Of a DNA stretch of 64,000 nucleotides, positions 1 to 11,479 are shown piece by piece. A program made the position numbers and the translations under genes. Under the pieces are notes generated by a model. The model did no database searches. It was not told where the DNA came from and saw only the letters and a list, made by a program, of their open reading frames with translations. The stretch is from NCBI GenBank assembly GCA_002914845.1, contig JXTC01000206.1, forward strand, positions 450,788-514,787, given 5' to 3'. Each line of letters starts with the position of its first letter. Within the stretch, counting starts at the first letter, position 1. The stretch is from Trema orientale. Taxonomy: Eukaryota > Streptophyta > Magnoliopsida > Rosales > Cannabaceae.

Positions 1-722
1 CCTTTCTTTTCAGACTTCTTGTTGTCTTCTTCAATACGAAGTCTAAGAACAAGATCTTCAATGCTCATCTCCTTTCACTTGTGCTTAAGGTAGTTCTTGA
101 AATCTTTCCATACAGGAGGTAGCTTCTCAATAATAGCAGCTACTTGGAAGTTTTCGCTAACTACCATACCCTCGGCATGAATCTCAGATAAGATCACCTG
201 GATCTCTTGTACTTGGCTGATTACAGTTTTGGAGTCCACCATTTTATAATCTAGAAAGTGGCCCACAACAAACTTTTTGGACCCAGCATCCTCTGTCTTA
301 TATTTCCGCTCTAAGGACTGCCACAATTCTTTGGCTGTTTTCTTCTCTTGATACACATTGTATAAAGAATCAGATAAACTATTCATGATATAGTTTCGGC
401 ATAAGAATTCCGAATGTTTCCAAGCATCAACCGCACTGATAACTTGGATGTCTTGCTCATCCTCCTTGAGCAATGGAGCATCTTCAGCCAAGAATCTAAC
501 AAGATTCAATGTAGTGAGATAGAACAATATTTTTTGCTGCCATCTCTTGAAATTCAAACCATCGAATTTCTCCGGTTTTTCAACATGGCTCAAAGGAACC
601 GTAACTGGTGCCGTGGGGGTATGCACAGAAGTAGGCACAGAAGCCACAACGGGGTTCACTGCTCGCGCAACAGCAGGAACATTAGCAAGGTTTGGGTTGG
701 TCGTCATTTCTGAAAAAATCAA
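1..722 (-). mobile_element. Ty1/copia retrotransposon gag (UBN2-type), cut by the window edge
   Basis: This is the gag region of a Ty1/copia LTR retrotransposon read on the minus strand from an ATG at 722. The N-terminal part is proline/valine/threonine rich. It is followed by the typical plant copia gag core: a [17 protein letters not shown] segment, then a [13 protein letters not shown] segment and a [12 protein letters not shown] segment, which is the UBN2/gag-polypeptide pattern. The frame runs 215 codons to a TGA at 77-75. Beyond it the same frame stays open to position 1 with sequence typical of this gag (an EDLVLRLRIEED segment), so the TGA looks like a single point stop in an otherwise intact ORF. 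Protease, integrase and reverse transcriptase would lie outside the window to the left. Family assignment comes from pattern recognition; lineage within copia is not assigned. Confidence 0.85.
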
Positions 723-898
723 ACCACGTGTTAGATTTTGTGTATAAATATCAAAAACTCAAATAAAGTTGAAACTTAATAGTACTCAATAGATAATTCC
801 CAGGAAAGATCACGGAGGGGTCACAATGGTCCCACTTAAAATTCAGCCTCCTTAGACAGAATTTCTCTATTTCGTAACCTTTCAGTTAACAACAATAT

Positions 899-1070
899 TT
901 TTTCCAAATTTGAAAATAGTTTCCAGAATTGGAACCATTTTCCATAAGTATAAAATATACTTTCCAAGTTTGAAAACGGTTTCTGAAAATGAACTGTTTT
1001 CCCAATGTACAAAATGTACTATCTAAATTTTGAAAACGGTTCTGTTTTCCCCAAATATAAAATATGCTAG
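899..1070. repeat. Degenerate tandem repeat, about 60 bp unit, three copies
   Basis: Three successive units start near 901, 961 and 1021. Each opens with TTTCCAARTTTGAAAAYRGT or a close variant, continues with a TTTTCC word and ends in an ATAAAATATRC/ACAAAATGTAC word. The period is very close to 60 bp, with moderate divergence between units. Confidence 0.7.
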
Positions 1071-1289
1071 TTTTTTTTTTCAAGAAAATTAAACTTTCAA
1101 GTAACTAAAAGATTCCCAAAAAAAAATTTTAAGCTCAATCAATTTTTTTTTTTAAAGATAACCGAAAGGCTATATAAAAAAAAAATTAAAGCCTTAAAAC
1201 GTTTCTTTTTTTTTTTTTTTTTCAAATTAATGCCAATCAGATATATATAAAAAATATATATATATAAACATATGTATGACCAGGAAACG

Positions 1290-1379
1290 GAGAAATTAAA
1301 AACCTTTTATGTCTTACAGTATATATTTTTTTTTGAGAAATTAAAAACCTTTTATGTCTTACAGTATATATTTTTTTTT
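1290..1379. repeat. Perfect or near-perfect 45 bp tandem duplication
   Basis: The segment 1290-1334 (GAGAAATTAAAAACC followed by TTTTATGTCTTACAG and ATATA plus a T run) is repeated directly at 1335-1379. The copies look identical apart from the T-run end, so this is a recent slippage or duplication within the leader. Confidence 0.85.
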
Positions 1380-2299
1380 ATTATTTTCCCAAAAAGGTAA
1401 TCTTATAAATAAAGATATGCAAAGATAAATTTAGTCAATTTTTTTTTAAAATGCAATATAATCTGATTTCCAAATCAGAATCAAAATTATAGTTACCTTA
1501 AACAATAAAAGGAATTTTTTTTTTTAAAAGCAAGAAAAATCCTTTTAAGCGTTTTAAGCAGAAACTATAATAACTTAAACTATTAATAATTTTTTTTTTT
1601 GAAAAAAAAGGTAACATATATATATATAAAAAATTAACATGTACAGTACAAGAATTTCCGATTCAAAGGAAAGGTTTATATATATATAGATATGTAATAT
1701 CATGTAATTTTTTTTTTCTAAAACAATGTTAAACGTAAAGGTAATATCTTACTTTTAAAACCTTAAACGTAAGGGTTTTTTTTTTTTAATAAAACCAAAA
1801 GATATATATATATCTATATATATATACACACAAGAAATCTTTAACGTAAAAGTTATAAAAAACGTTAAAGGTAACCTTTTTTTTTATAAAAAAAATAGCG
1901 AAACCAATATATAAAATATACATATATATATATATAGAAGCAAAAATACAAACGGGAAACGGATTAAACCAATATATAAGATTTTTTTTTTAATAAAACC
2001 AATTGATATGTATATATATATATATCAAAACGTAACTAAACTGGAAACGGGAAAATTAAAACTCCATAACATGGAGTAAAATAAAACCTTTAAACAAAAT
2101 TCCTTTTCCAAAAAAAATAATAGAATATATACATATAGAGAGAGAGAGAGAAACGTGTACACAAAAAGAAAACTCCTTAATGGTGACTAAGAGAATTAAA
2201 AGGGAAAAAAAAATATGACTGCAGAATTTTTTTTTTTTCTTTTAACGTAGACAGAGCACAAAGCTTTAGAATTCCAGCAAGCAACATGTTTGTCCTTTA

Positions 2300-2989
2300 A
2301 CACAAAATCTGTTTTAAGTTGTTAGCCAAAAATTATATATATATATATATATAACATATATAAGAACAAATAAAATACTGGAATTTCAATAGAATAATAA
2401 AATAACAATAATTATACCAAAGCAATAGAACACTCAAATGACAATGAGGATCTGAGGCTTGTGTTTCACACAATCTCTTTAAAACAGATTCGCCTCCTCT
2501 CGGTCGGTGCTTGAGGTCGTTAGGCGTCTGTCTCCCAGGATACAACGGTTGATGAGCGGCGTTTGTTGCACCACAAGCGCTACTCCGGCGAACTGAAAGA
2601 AAATGCCCAAACTCTACCACACTGAGGCCTATACTCTAGAAAACTTTGAGAAGAGAGGATAAACAAGAGAGAACGAAAGATTTCTTCTGAGCGTGTCTTC
2701 CTGAAGGAAGGAGGAGTCAATTTATAGGCTTCATATGGGAGTTGTTACAAATTTGGAATTAACTAAGATTTAATTCCAAATAAAATGTTTTACACAAAAC
2801 GTTTATGCGTTTAGAAATCGATCAGTTTTCTAAACAATTTTAATCTAAATTAGATTAAAATTTGTAACTCTCCAAAAGCGTACTGACCTATTTCCATAAA
2901 TAAATTTAATCTATACTAGATTAAATTTTGTAATTCCAAAATAAATTTGGCAGTTCCAAACCAGGTCTGGCAGTTTCATTTTTCCAACA
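2300..2989 (-). mobile_element. Copia 5' LTR (minus strand), outer end at 2989
   Basis: Read on the minus strand, the block begins TGTTGGAAAAATGAAACTG at 2989, the classic TGTTGG start of a plant copia LTR. It contains a TATA-like box (TATAAATTGACTCC) near 2726-2713 followed by a typical LTR transcript start region. The inner boundary and primer-binding site are not clear: I do not find a complement of TGGTATCAGAGC, so the left limit (about 2300) is approximate. The other LTR is outside the window, so the target duplication cannot be checked. Confidence 0.6.
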
Positions 2990-4476
2990 TAAATTTCATG
3001 AAAAAATTCTAATTTGGCTTATTAGCATCATTGGTCCCTAAACTTTGGTGTTCGTACATTGGTACCAGTCTTTTTGTTTTAGTGTTTAAGTCCCCATACT
3101 TTTAGTTTATCTGCAACACTAGTCCTCGAGTCAAACTCTAGCAACTTTTATATTAAATGTCACATGATAGGCAGTAACTAAATTTTAAAAATTTAAAATA
3201 TTTCAAATTTTCAATTTAAAAATAAAAATAAAAAAAGGAATTTGAAAACATAGAAATATGAAATAAGACACTCCTTCCTTTTTTGAATGGTTGTTAACTC
3301 TCTCCCTCTTTCTTTGGCTGCAACCTACTATAAACTCCTCTTCCATTTCCTTTTGTAGTGTCATCATGAAGGAGAAAGCTACTTTCCTTTCTTGCTTCAA
3401 ATAACACCGGAAAAAAAAGAAACAAGGGAAGAAAAAAAAAAAAAGAGTCATCGTCACCAACAAGGTTATTACTGCCTTATGCATCTCATCCCACGAACCC
3501 AAATCCACTCAGCCAAACCCTCTCACACATCGTCGTTCCAAGATGTCAAATTCCATCAACTGTTATCCAATATATATCTTTTCTAAATTTTGATTCCATC
3601 AACTTCTGAAACGATGTTGAACATATTGGGACAATCAAACTTAGTATTCTCCCTTGAAATGATAATTGAAGATAAAGAAAAGTGCATAGGTACTGCAACC
3701 AGGTTTTTTCAGAAGTCTACTATAATAATTATCGGTAGAATTTTTTATACTCTCTATTTATTTGAAATTAGTAAAGTTAGTAATTTTCTGAGAATGTTAT
3801 AGCATACATAAGTACGAGAGTTAATTTTGTGAATTTTTGGGGAAAAACAAATCAGAACTTTGTTAGAAATCATAAAACCAACCCCTAGTTTTTTCGAGTA
3901 AAGTTTGAGATTTAATCTAGCTCTTGACTTATTTTTAAAATGAATAATTATATGTTATTAAAAGTTGTTTTTTTTGTAGAAAAATGAAAATTAGACATAA
4001 CGAGTATATTAAATGGACCAAAACCTAACCTAAGAGCACTTTTGTCTTTTGGTATGAAATATGCAATTTTGTTAATTTGAGGTGACTAAGGTGTTTATAA
4101 TAGCAGTTAAATCATGTGTTTTGGATTTAGTGAAATTCAGAGTTGAAATGGATAAATGGTGAGACTGTAAAAGATACAGGGGCAAAATAGTAAAAAAAGT
4201 TAGAGAATTCAGAGTTGAACTAGTATTTTATTTCTACATAAGAGAATTCAGAGAATATTTTAGAGAATTCAGAGAATTCAAAATAGTAAAAAAAGTCAGA
4301 GTTGAACTAGTATTTTATTTCTACATAAGAGCGAAAACTTAGAGAATATTTTACTAAATAATTTTTGTTTTGATTTGGTATTAAGAAAATATTATAAATG
4401 AATAAGAATGGACCAATGAGAAGTTGAGAAAATGGAGGGGAAATTATTAAACAATTTAGTGACAAAATTTCGAAAT
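2990..4476. other. Intergenic AT-rich stretch with repeat debris
   Basis: No gene is visible. Near 3025-3165 there is a common plant dispersed-repeat phrase of the kind TTGGTCCCTAAACTTTGG, usually found near the ends of old transposable elements. Short ORFs here are not supported by any recognisable domain. Confidence 0.4.
4184..4345. repeat. Tandem duplication, about 96 bp period
   Basis: AAAATAGTAAAAAAAGT followed by CAGAGTTGAACTAG and TATTTTATTTCTACATAAGAG occurs at 4184-4244 and again from 4280. The word AGAGAATTCAGAG is scattered between them. A shorter 20 bp tandem duplication (AATGACAAGTAGCAAATTC) follows at about 4477-4515. Confidence 0.7.
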
Positions 4477-6521
4477 AATGACAAGTAGCAAATTCTAATG
4501 ACAAGTAGCAAATTCAAATAGACATGTGTCAAAGAAATGGTCATTTGGCATTATCAAGAAGACACAAAGGGAGCTGAAACGCCTCATCTACATGACTTGG
4601 TAATAACTCCATTTGCATATATTTTTGTTCCTTTAAGCTTCAAATTCTCTCAAATTTTTCTCTCTATATCTTTTCTCTAGAACCAAACAAAACTAGCCCC
4701 TTAACTTTGATTTCCTTCCTCCAATCTCTCATATTTATACACAAAAAAATAACCTTAAAAGCTGGTAGTTCAACATATGTGAGAATCAGAGCTATCAAAG
4801 AATGTTAGATACTCCATACAAAAGATTATAGTTTCAAGAGCTTAAAGGTAAGAAAGCTTAAATCCTTGGTCTTTTATTTTGTGTTCTTAAGCCGTGATGT
4901 AGATGATCTTCGATGTTATGTTTTCTTATCTTGGTGAAATTTAAAAGACAAGGTAGTGAACTCGGTAGAGAGGATTTGGCCAGGAAGAGAAAAGGCATTT
5001 TTCTTGAAAAACTAGGTAAGTTTTTGGTAATTTTAAGTTTACTTTTTGAGGCTAAAGTCTCATGGTAATGTAATAAGTATGGGTGAGTGGTGTTGATGGG
5101 TTTTAGCTTTGATTGTATTGTTGTGGTGATGCAAATAGCTATGCATGCAAAGGATATAAGAAGTTGACCTAAAATACCAAGTTGGTAAGCTTGAAATTGA
5201 GTGAAAATGCCTTGAATAAAATCTGCCTGAGTATTAACATAGATTTTCAAGTAAGTTATGATGTATTTTTAAATGATCTTAACACCTAGATTCTAAAGAA
5301 ATTTTATTTAGATGTGTTTAGAATCAAAAATTGGGTCAGGCTTGTAATAAATAAGTTACATCCTAGAAAGTGTCGAGAGGTTAAAACTATCGTTTTTGAA
5401 TTTCTAAAGACAATAAAGTGTTCTAACTTTGAAAATTACTTTAAAAATATTAGTTTGATCTAAACTTTTTATGGCATAAAGTTGATGCATAGAGGTTCCA
5501 AAATAGCACAAAAATATAGAAAATGAATATAAAATGAACCTAGGGTGAGCTCCAAAATTTGGATCACCAAACAATTTTTGTAGTTTGACCTGCGTGTGAG
5601 TTTTGCATATTTTAACTAGGTAAAGGAATTTTTATATTTTCTTTATATTTCTTCTAAATATTGGATTAAAACTGACTTCAATGGCTCAACAAAAATGCCC
5701 TAGCTTATATGTTTAAGAAATGATAATTTTTAACATTTAAAGTAAAAGACTAGAAATCAATTTTAGGGGCTTTCGGAACCAAGTGAACAAAGTTTTGGAA
5801 ATTGGCAAAAATATGAATGAATATGGAATTTTGGGAAACTCTAATCATTTTTTTCTTAAAAATAAATTTCAAAAGGGAACTAAAAGTTCAAGAATTTTTC
5901 AAAATTGAGTCCCGATAAACGTTTCGACATTTCGGCAAAATCAACCATTAGAAAGGAATTTTTACAAGGGACACTATTGAGATTTATTATAAAATAGCCT
6001 AAATTGTTTCTAAATCTGGAAATCAAGTTTTGAAAATGGTAAAATTAATTTATGTAAACGTATTTAGGACCCTAAGAATGTTAGGTTAGGATTTTACCCG
6101 ATAGTGCAATTTTCGAGAAATAATCACGTAGAAAAACAATGTGAATGGTTCTTGGTTGTCATTTTTGTGAGATAGAAGTTATAATAATGAACTTGAATTA
6201 GGGGGCTTTGCCAAAACTAACTAAAGTTAACAGCTGATAGATATAGGAAACCTGAGTACTTAAGAAGTTTCGAAAATTAATTTATGGTCGTGTATTATGA
6301 ATACAGTATAACCAAGTGCATAGTAGAATGTAGTTCAACACCCAAGGAAGGGCTGTTGAGCTTGTGAAAGTTGTAAATGCAGTTGTTTGTCTATAATATT
6401 ATAGTATTAACTGTTATCACTACTTAGACCGTGTTGATGAATATGCTATGATATGTACAGGCACTTTTGCACAATTTCACAAGAATACCTGTAGAATAAT
6501 TGCCAGTAAAAAGCTTGTAGT

Positions 6522-6712
6522 AAGCGATGCCAAGGCACTGGATTGTAGTTATATAAATAGAATACGACGATGAAGTTGCTGGGTTGTTATGATGGATAAA
6601 ATACGATGCTAAAGTTACTCGGTTCATTAGTGTGTATAATGTACGATGGCTAAGGTACTGGGTCATTAAATTACAAGTAATGCCTCAGAGCAAGGTCGCT
6701 AGTTCAATAATC
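6522..6712. repeat. Degenerate tandem repeat, about 40 bp unit, about five copies
   Basis: Units begin near 6524, 6565, 6603, 6643 and 6683. Each carries a variant of ACGATGCTAAGGTACTGG followed by GTTCATTA or GGTCATTA and an AT-rich spacer. Spacing is 38-41 bp. This resembles the short internal repeats often found inside long plant LTRs. Confidence 0.65.
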
Positions 6713-7244
6713 ATTGATATAGTCTCCAGTGAGAGTGATCCTACTATGAGAAAGGTTGGTAATATATGTACTTTATTTATATGCTATTTTTGCTAAATTA
6801 CTGTACTTTATAAGCTTTGTTTTGTGCTAGAGAATTTTAATATATTGTAAATTGATATTGGCTGAGGACGATGCCCTTTTTGATAATATTATATTGGGTC
6901 AGGTGATAAGTCATGGTTGCTGAAATATTTCATTGTTAATTGTAGTGTATGATTTAAGTTGTTAAGTCTGTCAATTACCTTACTAAGCTTAGTAGCTTAT
7001 CAAAGTGATATTATCTTGTAGGTAAGGAGAAAAAGAAGGTAAACTAGTGAGCAGACCAAATTATAGCTATGTAGTGTACATATGGCCAGACCGCATAAGG
7101 ATTTTTCCTGAAAGAAAATATTTTGGTTACAAATATGGCTCAAACTCTGGGTGTTTTGTGAGCAATTTGCTAATATAAATATTTTTACGATAATATTTTA
7201 TAAAGTAAAGTGTTTGAAAAATTGTATTTTTGAGTCCTTATAAG

Positions 7245-7312
7245 TAGCATCTCTCTCCGCTATTTCTATTCTAATATTTGTATTTTTAAGTAGCAGTAGA
7301 GAGAGATGTTAC
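7245..7312. repeat. Inverted repeat (CATCTCTCTC / GAGAGAGATG)
   Basis: CATCTCTCTC at 7248-7257 is exactly complementary to GAGAGAGATG at 7299-7308, with a loop of about 41 bases. The flanking TAG/TTA also nearly pair. It may be the end region of the preceding LTR-like block. Confidence 0.6.
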
Positions 7313-7320
7313 AATAAGGT

Positions 7321-7842
7321 TAAATTTATCCCAAAAGGATTTACTATTTTTTAGTATACGGACCAAATGACCTAATATATGTAAAACATCATCTACCACG
7401 TCAGTTATCCCATACACGTCATAGTGTTCACTTTGGCTTATTAATAAATGGCTTCACTTTGGATGTGTAAAAAAAATAGGGTTATAGTTGGGTGTCAACC
7501 CCTGTTGGAATGCTATTAGAGAATACTCAACAAGGTTTTGAATTAAAAAAATGTAAGTTATCTTAAATGACAATGTTGGAATGAATATTTTCGTTAAAGA
7601 AATTAATTATCGTTCCTCTACAAGAAAGAATTGGGCTAAAAAAATCATTTTTTTTCCAAATCTTTTGCTTTTCTCTTCACAAAATTAAATATTTTCTACA
7701 ATAGCGCACCTTCTTTACCTATGAAAGACAACAATACTAGGTTGGCACTCAATTATATATTAAACCCCTCTCTTGCTATTCAATCAAAGAAATACTATTC
7801 TGAATAACAAAACAAAAAACAAAATAAGGGAAAGTATAAAAC
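7321..7842. other. Intergenic, nothing recognised
   Basis: AT-rich sequence without a supported gene, lying just outside the left target duplication of the gypsy element. Confidence 0.4.
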
Positions 7843-7847
7843 TAAGT

Positions 7848-8391
7848 TGATGTGGTGCTAAAAGGAGTAGAATTTATGGACAAGTGGGATCGGTGCAGAT
7901 GAAAATAAAGCAATTTTCAGATTTTCAGGGAAATTTTCGGAATATCCATTTTCAATGAATTTGTAGTCAAATTTGGGTGGAATCGGCCTAATAAACGAAA
8001 GTCAATGGCTTTGCCACTGTGCTATGACATTTTCGGGCAATTTCGATCATTTAGACCCCTGAAATTGCAATTTTTCATTTTCTGGCATTTTTCTGTTTTT
8101 CGATTTTCTTTAGTAAATAAATTCAAAATTCAAATCCGTTAGTTACAGATTGATCCTAGATATCAGGTCTTTTATTTTTCAAAAAATAAGATATTGTTAT
8201 CTTTTATTTGAATATTTTATTTTGGCTTTATTTAAGAGTTGTAAGCTAAGATGGTAGATCAGTTTTGTTAGAAATAAAATCATTCTGAGTATTTTCACTC
8301 AATTCTCTCTCTTTCTCGGTATTCATGAGTGAATCAACGAGTTTGAGTATTAGCCGAGTATTTTTTGTCTTTCCTAAAAGCTTCTACTACA
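7848..8391 (+). repeat. Left LTR of the gypsy element
   Basis: About 544 bp. It pairs with 12753-13308. It begins TGATG and ends ACA next to the primer-binding site. The 3' part holds the shared segment CACTCAATTCTCTCTCTTTC before the end. Confidence 0.9.
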
Positions 8392-8395
8392 TTAA

Positions 8396-8412
8396 TTAGT
8401 ACTAGAGCCAGG
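8396..8412 (+). other. Primer-binding site, degenerate
   Basis: TTAGTACTAGAGCCAGG lies 4 bp past the left LTR. It matches the usual complement of initiator tRNA-Met (TTGGTATCAGAGCC) with several substitutions. Confidence 0.65.
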
Positions 8413-8424
8413 TTCGTTCCTACG

Positions 8425-9420
8425 CCATGCCACCAAGGAGATGACCAGAAGTTCGCGATGCCATGTTAGAGGAGGTGAATAGACGTGATGAGATCGCATA
8501 ATTGCATCAACAGATAGAGATGCTGATGCAACAGATAGCTGCGCTTCTTTCGTAACAACATGGGCCAGCAACCCAGTTCCATGAGGAGTTCGAAGAAGAG
8601 AACCCATTTGCCCCGCTAGATCAACCTGCAGATCCGCCAACTCGAAGGAGAGTAGGAAGACATGAAGAAATAGGCATTGGGAGTCAGGGAGGTTTCGAGT
8701 GATAAATAGGCATTGATATTCCTGAATTCCACGATAGATTACAACCCAAAGAGTTTTTGGATTGGATGACTACAGTGGAAGAGATCCTAGAATTCAAGGA
8801 GGTTCCGAGTGATAAATGTGTACCACTCGTTGCAACGCAATTTCGTGGATGAGTAGCAGTGTGGTGGCAACAAACCAAAGTGACGAGGACCCGAGTCGAA
8901 AAAACCAAGATTATGTCTTAGGACAAATTAAAGAAGTATATAAGAACTGTCCTTTTACCGCATTATTACATGCCGATGATGTACCAGCGATTGCAGAATT
9001 TGCGTCAAGGTATGAAGTCTGTTACTGACTATACTACGGAGTTCCATATGCTGATTACGAGGAATAATGTCATGGAGACCGAGAAGCAGTTGGTATCTTG
9101 TTATGTGGGTGGCTTACGACCCCAGATTTAAGACATCCTTAATATGTTTGATTCTTTAACGGTGTCTGAAATGCATCAGCGGGCATTATAGATTAAAAAG
9201 CGACAATCCCGGTGAAGTATATTGGGAGGTTCTACCAATAACCAACAGTAGTCATTGACACAAACTAATAGTACTACACAACGGGTCCTGTAAAACCGAA
9301 CACCAATCAACAACTGACAGTACGCTCGAGTGGAGGACTTGTTGTTTCGGTTGTGGTGGGATAGGCCATAGGCAATCTGATTGTCCCAAGAATCCATATA
9401 AGGGACTTTTTGTCGATAAA
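8425..9420 (+). pseudogene. Gypsy gag with CCHC zinc knuckle, broken
   Basis: Translation from an ATG at 8425 gives a gag-like product broken by many in-frame stops. Recognisable pieces are the central segment (FHDRLQPKEFLDWMTTVEE, then a VWWQQTK piece) and a LRQGMKSVTDYTTEF piece typical of the retrotransposon gag family. A zinc knuckle of the CxxCxxxxHxxxxC form (CFGCGGIGHRQSDC) lies at about 9343-9387. Many stops are TGA, TAG or TAA where the family usually has Trp, Arg or Gln. This fits C-to-T decay of methylated DNA on either strand. Confidence 0.85.
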
Positions 9421-9518
9421 ATATACAATGAAAGTGATGGCGTGCACGTTTATGATAGTGAGGTGATTGAGGATTCGGTTGAGAATGAAGAACATGTGAC
9501 GGGAAATGTTGGTCAGCA

Positions 9519-9866
9519 TTGGTGGTGCAAAGGAACTACCTATCACCACATAGGAATGATAGTGAATGGTTGCATAATAATATTTTCCAGTCTACATGTA
9601 CTGTTGGAGGGAAGGTATGTAGATTCGTCATTGATTCTGGAAGCTGTGAGAATGTGGTGCCTAAAGAAGTAATTAAGAAACTATGGGCGCCAACACAAAA
9701 GCATCCCAAACCATATAAACTAGCTTGGCTAAAAAAAGCTACTGATGTCACAGTATCTCAGCGTGCTTTAATAAGTTTTTCTATTGGAGTTACATATAAG
9801 GATGAGGTTCTGTGTGATGTGGTTAGTATGAATGCGTGTCGTCTATTATTGGGTAGACCTTGGTAG
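9519..9866 (+). pseudogene. Gypsy aspartic protease domain
   Basis: A 115-codon open stretch contains the retropepsin active-site word IDSGS preceded by CRFV. A KLAWLKK segment and a CRLLLGRPW end are characteristic of plant gypsy proteases. The frame stops at TAG directly after GRPW, where the family continues with Gln, so this is another likely C-to-T stop. It is the best preserved coding domain of the element. Confidence 0.85.
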
Positions 9867-10149
9867 TTTGATCGTCATTCGGTACATGATGGGTGCGTTG
9901 ACACATACAGCTTTATGTTTAGAGAAAAGAAGATTATATTATTACCTGACAAAACTACTAATACACCTACAGTGACTTGGGATAGTACTAATCTATTGAC
10001 CCAAGTGAAATTCGAGTAGGAGATGGTAGATTCTGGAGTAGTGTTCAAATTGGTGGTAAATCTATTGAGACCAGACTTACAATTCTGAATCGGATACGGA
10101 TGTTGATTGAGGATTCTAGGATGTATTCCCTGGAGCATTACTAGATGGG

Positions 10150-10830
10150 TTGCCACCATTACAGAATATTCAGCATCAAATTGACTTAATGCAAGATGTC
10201 ACTTTACCTGATAGGGCGCATTACAGAATAAGCCCCAACAAACATGAGGAGTTGCATAGGCAAGTCGAAGAACTTTTGGCAAAGGGACATATCCAGGAGA
10301 ATGTTAGTCCTTGGGCTATCCCTGCCTTGCTTACACTGAAAAAGACAGTACCTGGCAAATGTGTATAGATTGTCGCACAATAAATAAGATCACAGTATGC
10401 TACCACTTTTCTATTCCTTGTTTAGATAATTTGCATGATCAACTTAGCGGTGCAAGTATATTCAGTAAGTTGGATTTGAAGAGCAGCCACCACTATATTC
10501 ATATTCGTCCCAGTGACGAATGGAAAACAGCTTTCAAGACAAGAAAGGGAATTTATGAGTGATTGGTTATGCCATTTGGATTGTCCAATGCACCGAGCAC
10601 TTTTATACGTGTCATGAACCAAGCTCTCCACCCGTTCATTGGTAAATTCGTTTTAGTATATTTTAATGATATTCTGGTTTATAGTACTAACCTAGATGAT
10701 CATGTGCAATATCTTCGAGAGATTCATTCGGTCCTTTGTAAAGACAAGTTTTATGCTGCTGTAAACAAGTGCGCCTTCCTAACAGATCATATTGTATTTC
10801 TGGGATAAGTCATAACAAAAGATGGGCTAG
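10150..10830 (+). pseudogene. Gypsy reverse transcriptase, broken
   Basis: Three overlapping open pieces (10150-10368, 10311-10562, 10563-10808) cover the reverse transcriptase. They include IQHQIDL, an LLTLKK piece, the MCIDCRTINKIT motif, FSKLDLKS, the [12 protein letters not shown] motif and the catalytic loop. The loop reads [10 protein letters not shown] where active enzymes have two aspartates, so the first is replaced by Asn. One frameshift (about 10345) and stops at about 10560 and 10806 break the frame. The enzyme must be inactive. Confidence 0.9.
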
Positions 10831-10839
10831 CAGTAGATT

Positions 10840-11470
10840 CTGTGAAAGTGGACGCGATAAACCGATGGCCCCAGCCAACATCAGTTACAGAAGTACATAG
10901 ATTTCATGGCTTGGCTTCCTTTTATAGGCAGTTCATACTACATTTTAGTAGCAAAATGTCACCTATTACAGATTGTATCAAGACTGGGAGATTCCATTGG
11001 AGTCCTCAGGCGAAAGAATCCTTTCAGTTGATTAAGTAAAAGTTAATTTCCGCTCCTATTCTCATGCTACCAGACTTTACTCAACCGTTTGAATTACATT
11101 GCGATGCCTCGAAGGTTGGTATTGGTGCAGTTCTTAGTCAAAATAGTAGTCCAGTGGCTTATTACAGTGAGAAACTTTCAGGATCAAAGTCTCGCTACAA
11201 TACCTATGACATGGAGTTTTATACTATAGTCTAGGCAATCCGACATTGGTGCTACTACTTATTCCAGAAGGAGTTAATTTTATACACTAATCATTTAATT
11301 TTATACACTAATCACGCTACTCTAAAACACCTTGGAACTCAAGATAAGGTTTCCACTCGACATGCCACATAGATTGAATACCTTCAACAATTTACTTTTG
11401 TGATCAAGCACAAGGCTGGTGCTTTGAATAAAGTGGCCGATACGTTGAGTCGGCGACAACTTCTCTTGAC
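10840..11470 (+). pseudogene. Gypsy connection and RNase H region, broken
   Basis: After the reverse transcriptase come an AINRWPQPTSVTEVHRFHGL segment and an [17 protein letters not shown] segment, the RNase H-like start typical of plant gypsy elements. The later VIKHKAGALNKVADTLSR segment is the usual RNase H end. At least two stops interrupt it (after FQLIK and in MEFYTIV/AIRHW). A short direct duplication of TTTTATACACTAATCA lies at about 11277-11315, inside the RNase H region. Confidence 0.85.
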
Positions 11471-11479
11471 AAAATTACG

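Larger units (their letters stand above)
723..2300 (-). other. Low-complexity leader between copia gag and its LTR
   Basis: This stretch lies between the gag start and the LTR-like block, so it should be the untranslated leader of the copia element. It has no open frame worth calling. It is dominated by runs of 8-13 T or A, (TA)n tracts and short words such as AAACGT and GTAACC, and includes two small tandem repeats listed separately. Such a long, homopolymer-rich leader is unusual for a copia element. It could include a separate low-complexity insertion. Confidence 0.5.
4516..7320 (+). other. Non-coding block, possibly a degenerate long LTR or retroelement remnant
   Basis: No convincing coding sequence. 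The segment 4640-4830 resembles a plant transcript leader (TC-rich, then AAAGGTAAGAAAG, a donor-like site). The block ends in a segment similar in style to long gypsy LTRs, with GGACGATGCC-type words and a final AGATGTTACA near 7313. Length and composition would suit a long LTR, but no paired LTR or target duplication is seen, so this is only inference. Confidence 0.3.
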
